In this document: piece by piece, positions 57,470 to 64,000 of the stretch | How the letters are laid out: each line of letters starts with the position of its first letter | Numbering within the stretch: the first letter of the stretch is position 1 | DNA from: Lunularia cruciata | Taxonomy: Eukaryota; Streptophyta; Marchantiopsida; Lunulariales; Lunulariaceae | Assembly (NCBI GenBank): GCA_948567375.1 | Contig: OX419756.1 | Span: forward strand, 25,744,333-25,808,332 | Direction: 5' to 3' | Length of the DNA: 64,000 bases | Program-made: the position numbers and the translations under genes | Notes under the pieces: model-generated | What the model was told of the DNA's origin: nothing | Databases searched by the model: none | What the model saw: only the letters and a program-made list of their open reading frames with translations

Positions 57470-59970
57470 TCAAGGAAGTAGCTCTGACATCTCAAATGGC
57501 AATTTTCAAGAAGAGCTACCAAGAGATGACAAAGTAGATAGAGGAACAATATATGAGCCCCCATGTAATAGGACAATTGGTCTTCTACATCACCAAATGG
57601 ACTAGCAAGGAGTAGGAGAATCTCTCAAAGTTGCAATGCTTGCAACTTTGGGAGCATAAGAATAGAGCTACAAGAACTACTCAATCTCATAGAACTAGAG
57701 GCTATGGGCAATAAACCAAAGAACATTAACTAGCTTGGAGAAGAGTGTAATAATCTCCCCAACCTCAACAAAGGAGAAGAAGAAGCTATGAGTGATGATG
57801 AAGAAGCTTCCTAGTGATGGAGAGCCAGCAGAACTGGCTCAGGTCAAGATGAGGAGCTCTATTGTCAAAGGAAAGAAGGTGATAAGGGAATATCCAAGAA
57901 GCTCCCCAAGCACCAACAGCAGGAGAAGGTGGATATCATTGAACTTAAGGATGATTCAATGGAACCCCATAGAAAAATGCCCACTCCACTAGGGCAAAGA
58001 GAGGAAGTAGGAGGATGCTCCCAAGAGGAAGAGGTAGCATCATTGACCTGATTTTGTTGTTAAATGATGACATGGAAGTTGTTGGCATGTGTGCTTCCTT
58101 ACCACTAGTATCCCCAAGACAGATGTTGTTTCCTATCTTGGAGGCTACTCCCATTTTGCACCCGGTGCCCAAGAAAGGGCCAAGCAGTTTTCAAGATGCC
58201 AATGCTATGACTAGGAAGCTACAAGAAGTGGATCCTGCATAACAAAATTGGTTGGAGTCATCTACCCAAGTAATAGATGTACTTGCTAATAACCTAATAA
58301 GCAAGGAATACTACAACCAATGGCTAGAAAAACCTAACCCAACATGAAGCATCATTTTTGTATTAATGGAGCTAAGATGTGGTCATTTTGCCTATAGTGA
58401 AGTGTAGTCATTACAAGAAGAAAAAGAGCATATATTACAAGAGGATTCCCATAAGCCCCAAGATGCAAAGAAGGAAGCCAGGTGATAGAAGCAGTCTATC
58501 ACTACTAGAAAATAGTTAAGGAGAGACTAACTCAACTTCAAAAATTCTTTGGACCAACAAGGCAACTATTGATCAATAGTTGGAAGCCAAAAAGTTGAAG
58601 ACCCAACAGCTAGAGGGAGATCTTTGCACACTACAAGAAGAGGCATCCCATGCAAAGGAGTATTCCAAGTAAGCTTCAAAGAAGATATGGTAACTATCCA
58701 CAACCATTGACACTTCCTACAAGGAGGTGGAGGAATAAAGTGGTCATAGTCTGTTTTAGAAGTAGAGGCCATAACTTTGGAGAAGGAGAAAAGCAATTAA
58801 GAGATATTAAGGGAAATTCAAGAGGGAGAACTAGTGTCTCATTGGCTGACTATAAGTTAGCTCATTTCAAAGAAGTTATGGTATTGGAAGGACCCTCTCT
58901 ATTACAAGGAGAAAAGGAAAGAGGAGAAAGTGGAGTTCAAAGCACAATAGAAGTCCAAGAATGACCTCATGTTGCAAAACCAGAAATTAGAGCAAAGAGT
59001 AAGCTAATGATTCCAGTTCATTAGTTATTGCAAATTGATAACTCCCTTAGATGAAGAAGACTCCAAAGCAAAAGATAAGCTTGATGATAATAAGGAAGGA
59101 GATGAGCAGAAAGGATCTATAGGGAGTAGATGACCAAGAAGGGGACCCAAGCATGATAGAAGAGGTCCCTTTGAGACATAATCTAGAGGCATCCTGTAGG
59201 TGGAAGTTCACCTACCTCAAAATCTTCAAAACTTCCTACTCTAAGCAATACCGTTGGTGGTACGAAGAGGTTGTGTCCCAACTCCTTAACAAAAGGAGCC
59301 CAAAGACATCACAAGGCACAAAGAGGAAAATTGAGGATAGTTCCATAAGGATAAGTGCTATAGAAGATCACTAGGAATGAGAGTAATAAAATTCCCATAC
59401 ATAAGGGACTATGGGACAAGAAGAACAAGTGAAAGAAGAATTGTTAACTAAAAAAGTACCAAAATATGGGTGAGCACTATAGAGTTAACATGTATACCGG
59501 ATCTCTTGGAGCCAATCATGAAAGAAGAACCTTAGAGTCCCTATAGGGAAGAAACCATTTTGGACATCCTAGACAAGGACATAGCCAATTAAACCCATAT
59601 GTAGAAAGGGAAGAAGCTTCTACAAGACCTACACTACAATGATCTAGGATGATGGATATTGCAAGATCTTTTGCAATGGAAGGAGAGTATCAACAAGCCC
59701 CCTACATGGGAGAGCTTGTTAAGCAATGGATGGAAGGAACAAGTCCACTTGCACTTGAATTCCCATACTTCATGTGTGCTACACAAGCCCTGGAGTTCCA
59801 ATAGCCCTTAAAAAGGTGTTGATTGCTTCTTAGATATAGAGGATCCAAGGGTTGGAGACTTGTGCTTGGGAGGTTATTGCCTTACAATCACTAGGTAGGC
59901 AACCTCTCCTATGACCAGAATAGTTGAGCCAAGTCTTGTAAGGGACTCAAGACTTCCAAGAATGGCTAAA
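57470..59970 (+). mobile_element. A2: family A repeat with broken coiled-coil coding region
   Basis: Homologous to A1 from its start (AATTTTCAAGAAGAGCTACC; compare AATTTTCAAGAAAAGCCACC in A1). It encodes, in shifting frames, VSPRQMLFPILEATP and VPKKGPSSFQD (58,015-58,242) and Glu/Lys-rich helices (58,380-58,980). It extends further than A1, to a segment with MMDIARSFAMEGEYQQAPYM (near 59,650). Stops and frameshifts throughout. Protein family not recognised. Confidence 0.5.
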
Positions 59971-60978
59971 GCTCGTCATTCTATGAGTCATGGGTCATGG
60001 GTCTAGTTATAACCCAATCATAATAACAACTCTCCTATTATTCATGATCTTTTGAGCTCCTTGAGTGATTAACATGGACCAAGGAAGAGGTAGAAGCCTG
60101 GTATTGCAAAGATAAGGAAAACTTAGCTTGATATCCATTCCTCCATGACCAAGGTTGATGCAGGATATACAAAAGAAGTATTAAAAAGTTGCAACAAGAA
60201 GCATTGGTTTTCAGATTGGTAGAATAGATCTACCGGTTTGATCTTGCCTTATTGTAATACCATTAGCTAGATAGATTATCTAGAGGTGGAAAATGGCTTG
60301 GTAATACCTTTAGGGATATTATATACAATGGTCTAAGTAGATCAAATAGAGGTGTCACCAAAAGAATACTTCTACTAATAAGGTAGAGGTCAAAGCACCC
60401 CTAAAACTTTAAAGCCAATTTTAAAGGCCTAAATAAATGAACTAGGTCTCAAAAGTGGGACAATCCCTCCTAGTGATCTTTCCAATAGTACCTTACCTGT
60501 GTATTGTTGAGATCTTTTCAATGGTACCTTTACCCATGCTATTCTAAGCTTCTTACAAGAATATTATCCAAAGATTCCCTTTGATCAAACTTGATTGACC
60601 AACCAAATAGTGCAAGGATTGACATGTCACCAGTCCATAAGGCTAATCTAAGGGTGGAGCTCATTTACATATCACCAATTCATGCATTTGATCCAAGGGT
60701 GTAGCTCTCTTTGAGTAGATCTTCTTTGCTATGTAATAAATACAAGATGCTCATTTGGGGCATTAGAGTATTGAGGAATGAAACCTTGTGTTTCTCTTGG
60801 GGTTTCTAATGTTTGTAGAACATTACAATTGTATCAAATCAGGTTTTAATCCAAGTGAGTGGATCACTCTCTTGGAGGAACACGGACTATTTAGATTGAG
60901 TAATTTTGAGGAGATAAAAAGTGCAAATGAATGCAATTGATAGATTGGGATGTTTGAGAGAGAAGATGGGATGGATGT
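59970..60978 (+). other. Possible LTR end and initiator-tRNA-type primer binding site
   Basis: A TATA-like taataaatacaag lies near 60,734-60,746. About 85 bp later comes TTGTATCAAATCAGG (60,829-60,843), 12 of 15 matches to TGGTATCAGAGCAGG, the primer site complementary to the plant initiator tRNA-Met. This would make the sequence to its left a 5' LTR and the following 130 bp the start of an internal region cut by X10. A2 lies upstream, so family A may itself be LTR sequence; this is unproven. Confidence 0.35.
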
Positions 60979-61605
60979 TGTGGTACCCATATGATTTCAT
61001 TTTTGACAAGTTTTAAAGAAAAATTACATTATTGAACCCAAACTAGGAGAAGCTTATGTTTTGATCCAACCCAAGGAAGGCAACTTTGTGTTAAAGGAAG
61101 AAGGACTTGGAGTGCAAACCCGAAGGAGTGTTACTTCACGGGGCGTGTATCTTAGTGACCACTTGTCCAAATCATAAGTACTATATCTCATTGGAAGCTT
61201 CTTGTTTAGGGTTTTCCATTACCACCAAAATTGTAGAGTTTGGAGGTTTGTAGCAGAAGTTACTACCATTTGAAGTTTATGTAGTAGATATATGGAGTAG
61301 TTGAGTGACTTCGGGTTGGGTTCTTTGGGTCTGTGTGACTTTGGGTATACGTTCTTTGGGTTAGAAGCTACTTTGCCTCAGGAAAAAGATGACCCAATCC
61401 AAGGTAGTCAGACATCGGATGGATGAGTCTTTGGGTCATATATCTAAAGTGTCTAAAATAGTTAGGACAAAGAAAGAAGAGATAGTTAGGATACCCATGA
61501 CTTTAATTTCAGTTCAAATTGAAGATAGGATAAAAGTTGAAGGAGAGGTAGTAGTAATGAATGAACCCAAAGTGTAGGATAAGACAGTAGGTGTCTTCAA
61601 GTCAA
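60979..61605 (+). mobile_element. X10: 5' part of a short-form family X LTR, cut by X11
   Basis: It starts TGTGGTACCCATATGATTTC. It contains the short-form block also seen in X4 and X6 (61,146-61,250: gtgtatcttagtgaccactt ... ccattaccaccaaaattg) and a small open stretch 61,389-61,577. It is interrupted at 61,606 by X11, at the point corresponding to about 40,822 in X6. Its remainder would lie beyond the window. Confidence 0.75.
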
Positions 61606-64000
61606 TGTGACAACCCAATAAATAACACTTTTGCGGTAATCAGGTAAGTAAAGTTTGTTCCCGCAGAGATACTAGTCAAAAATTTCCAAATACAAAGCAA
61701 ACAGTAACAATGTAGTTCTTCTTGGTTACGTCTTTAATCTCTCAGGTAGAAACCACACCCAAAAGAGAGTAACAAGCAATGACTCATAGTCTTGTCACGA
61801 ATTAACTTCTTAATCACAACTCCATCAAATCTTTCCAAACAATCTTGATTATGATGATTCAGGCTCTCTTGAAAATGGCACTTCATTGCAAAATGAATTT
61901 GTCACAAAATTGTGTTCCACCCCTCCATAGAAGGCACAACTTCCTTGATCAAAATTGCTTCACATCAACTTTGTGTTGCACTCACAAATGCAAAATACTA
62001 CCAACACTATAATTCCTCTCAGATTTGTCAAGGCATTGCTTCGATTGCACTTCACTCAGGATCAAATACACAAAATGAAGATCAAGGCTATGGAATCCAA
62101 CATCCAACAAGCACACTAACTTACACTTTGAAATTCTCTACACACTCACAAACATAGACACAATGTTGATACTCGGAATTAAGCTCAAGCAACAAGTACT
62201 AAAATCAGCACTTTGCTTTATCTATTCTCATAAATTATGAGCACTGAACAACATAATACTGCAAATACCACTTCTAAATAGTGAAGCAAACGATAGTTCT
62301 AACAACTATACCGTTTCCTAACAACTCTTTTAACTTGCATATCCAAACTGACAATGCAACTCTTCATATCTGCCTCTTCAAACTCAATCTGTTACTACTC
62401 TAATCCGATGTCTACTTCTTCCTCGGCATTCAAACCCGATCCCAAAGTAACTTCACTCACTACTACTCTATCCTTGGGTTTCACAACTTCTAATTCTCTT
62501 ACCAATTCTACTACTTCTTCACCCTAATCTGCAATTACACTAGTGGGTAATCCATCTAACTCCTTATCTCCCGACCCACTCTTCTCTAATATCTCCAATG
62601 GTAACTCCAAAGACATCTGCACTCTTATGTTATCTACTTTGGGTTTTGCTCTTACATCCTTCCAAAGTTTATCTATCTCTAATTTCACTAAGTCTAATCT
62701 AATTGTGATATTGTCTTCTACTTCCAATATCTTTCTATCTACACGAGCTCTGAGACTAATGAGTGAAGCATTCAAATCTTTATCCTTTGCATTTCTACGC
62801 CTCGTGTCCTGCACCAACAACTTCAGCTCGTTCAGTCTTGTTTCTTCAATTTTCATGTTGGCTTCTATACTCAACATCACATTCATCTTGATCACAATCT
62901 CCTTCAATGGCTCTAGTTGCATTTTTCTCTCCCGTTCTTGATCTGCAAGCCAATCTTCTCTATACATTGCCAATTCTGCTTCAAAATTGACTTTCACAAT
63001 CTCCTTCTCCTTCTCCTTTTGCACAATCTTCCCCTCCAAATTGCAAAGTAACTCTCTCAATCTTTCTTCCTCTTTGTATCTTGTTGTCAACTCTCTTTGC
63101 CAGAGCTACTTCTTCTCTTCTACACTCTCCATCACTCTATTGAGTTCTTGCTCTTTCTTTGCTACCCTTGCCATAGCATGGATAATTTCTAATCTTGAAT
63201 TAGCAAACCGCTGCTTCAAGATTTCATACTCAACTATTTGCCTTTCCCTTGCTATGTCACTCTACTCTATGAGTTCTTCTCTACTCCTCACTTCTCTTTT
63301 CAAGTTCTTGATCACTTAATTATGTGCTACTGCATCTACTCGCTGTGCTTCCTTTTCCTCCTCACCTTGGATTATACCCTTCTTTAATTCTGAGTTCTCC
63401 TCTTCTAATCAAGCTAACACTTGCAACACAGTTTTCACCTCTAGACACTTCAACTACATCTCCTTTTTCTTGTGCTCTAACTTCACCAACAATGGGCACA
63501 CAACCTCCAACAGATACTCTACTCCTTCACTTGCATTCATTTTGACTTGCGGACTTTTATCCTTCTTCACCCCTTCCTCACTCGACACTCGCCTTCTAAG
63601 CCACAATTGCCTTATAGGAATGGATTCTTTGCTCCCCAAACTTCCATTTTCCTCTTCTCTTACCTTACTTGGCCCCGTTCCATACTTTGCCTTGAATTGT
63701 AACTCTTTTCTCCTCTTGTTTTGGAACTTTGTCTTCCAGTTTTGAGTTACCTTTCTCCTCCGTCTCCATCTTGGCTTCCTCCTCTTTGGGTACCAATTTC
63801 ATCTTCACTCCATCATTGCTGTCACTACTTGTGTCTCCGCTCTGCAGCGTGAACTTGGGTTATTCCTCCCTCTCCAAATCTTTAGACTTGCACTCGGTTC
63901 TCCTTCCGACTCTTCTTTTGATGACGGGATTACCACCAATTCTTTCCTTTGGTTTACCTTTCTAGCCTTCTAAGGTCTTGCTTTCTCTACTTCTTCTTCT
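61606..64000 (-). mobile_element. X11: long-form family X LTR, truncated by the window end
   Basis: Its 3' terminus TGTGACAACCC is at 61,606; the 5-bp flank is gtcaa. It contains the C-terminal two-thirds of the LTR protein gene (stop near 62,400). The 5' end lies outside the window. Confidence 0.82.
62400..64000 (-). pseudogene. Family X LTR-encoded protein (X11 copy), partial
   Basis: The clearest part is 63,090-62,524 (188 codons) with ETRLNELKLLVQDTRRRNAK, KILEVEDNITIRLDLVKLEI and LEILEKSGSGDKELDGLPTS. Upstream, toward 64,000, are coiled-coil and acidic parts with stops. It is close in sequence to X5 and X7. Confidence 0.65.

Overview
The window is nuclear DNA of a land plant with a large, transposon-rich genome. 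Two host genes at the left edge have plant-type exons and splice sites, or a plant-type ribosomal protein. The remaining roughly 57 kb is nested retrotransposon DNA. Nothing seen fixes the species; a gymnosperm, fern, lycophyte or bryophyte would fit. In the better-preserved copies most premature stops are TGA in place of CGA, or TAG/TAA in place of CAG/CAA, as expected from decay of methylated cytosine.

Layout. 1-6,090 is the gene island. It holds the first three coding exons of a histone-deacetylase-family gene (minus strand, running off the left end), a possible unidentified three-exon gene (5,159-3,965, minus), and an intact intronless eS28 ribosomal protein gene (5,883-5,686, minus). 6,090-9,359 is a dead non-LTR retrotransposon of the restriction-like-endonuclease type, lying just upstream of eS28. 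From about 10,880 to 64,000 there are nested LTR elements.

The commonest repeat, called family X here, appears at least 11 times (X1-X11). A full unit is about 3.8 kb, begins TGTGGTRCCCAYA and ends GGGTTGTCACA. Three copies have perfect 5-bp target duplications (ATCTT, CTAAG, CCTAT). X1 is followed by a tRNA-Asp-type primer binding site and a gag region with zinc knuckles. I therefore read the unit as a very large LTR, mostly present as solo LTRs. The long form contains a reading frame of about 830-850 codons with a globular N-terminal part, an acidic/basic middle and a long coiled coil. One TATA-like box lies just before this frame and another about 665 bp from the LTR 3' end. A short form (1.8-1.9 kb) lacks most of the frame.

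The second major element (called G1) is a Ty3-type retrotransposon on the plus strand, about 25.2-39.1 kb. Its order is gag with two zinc knuckles, protease, a C5 cytosine DNA methyltransferase domain, reverse transcriptase/RNase H, integrase and a C-terminal PHD finger. It is split by a 2.8-kb insertion rich in minisatellites (called S) and by X5. Fragments of other Ty3 elements lie on the minus strand at about 24.4-25.0, 41.9-47.4 and 57.0-57.4 kb. A third repeat family (called A, about 14.4-17.6 and 57.5-60.0 kb, plus) carries a broken coiled-coil reading frame I do not recognise.

Working together: only the left-edge genes look able to function. The element genes show module order and nesting history and are all broken here. 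The biologically novel-looking points are the methyltransferase-plus-PHD Ty3 element and the giant LTR that carries its own protein gene.
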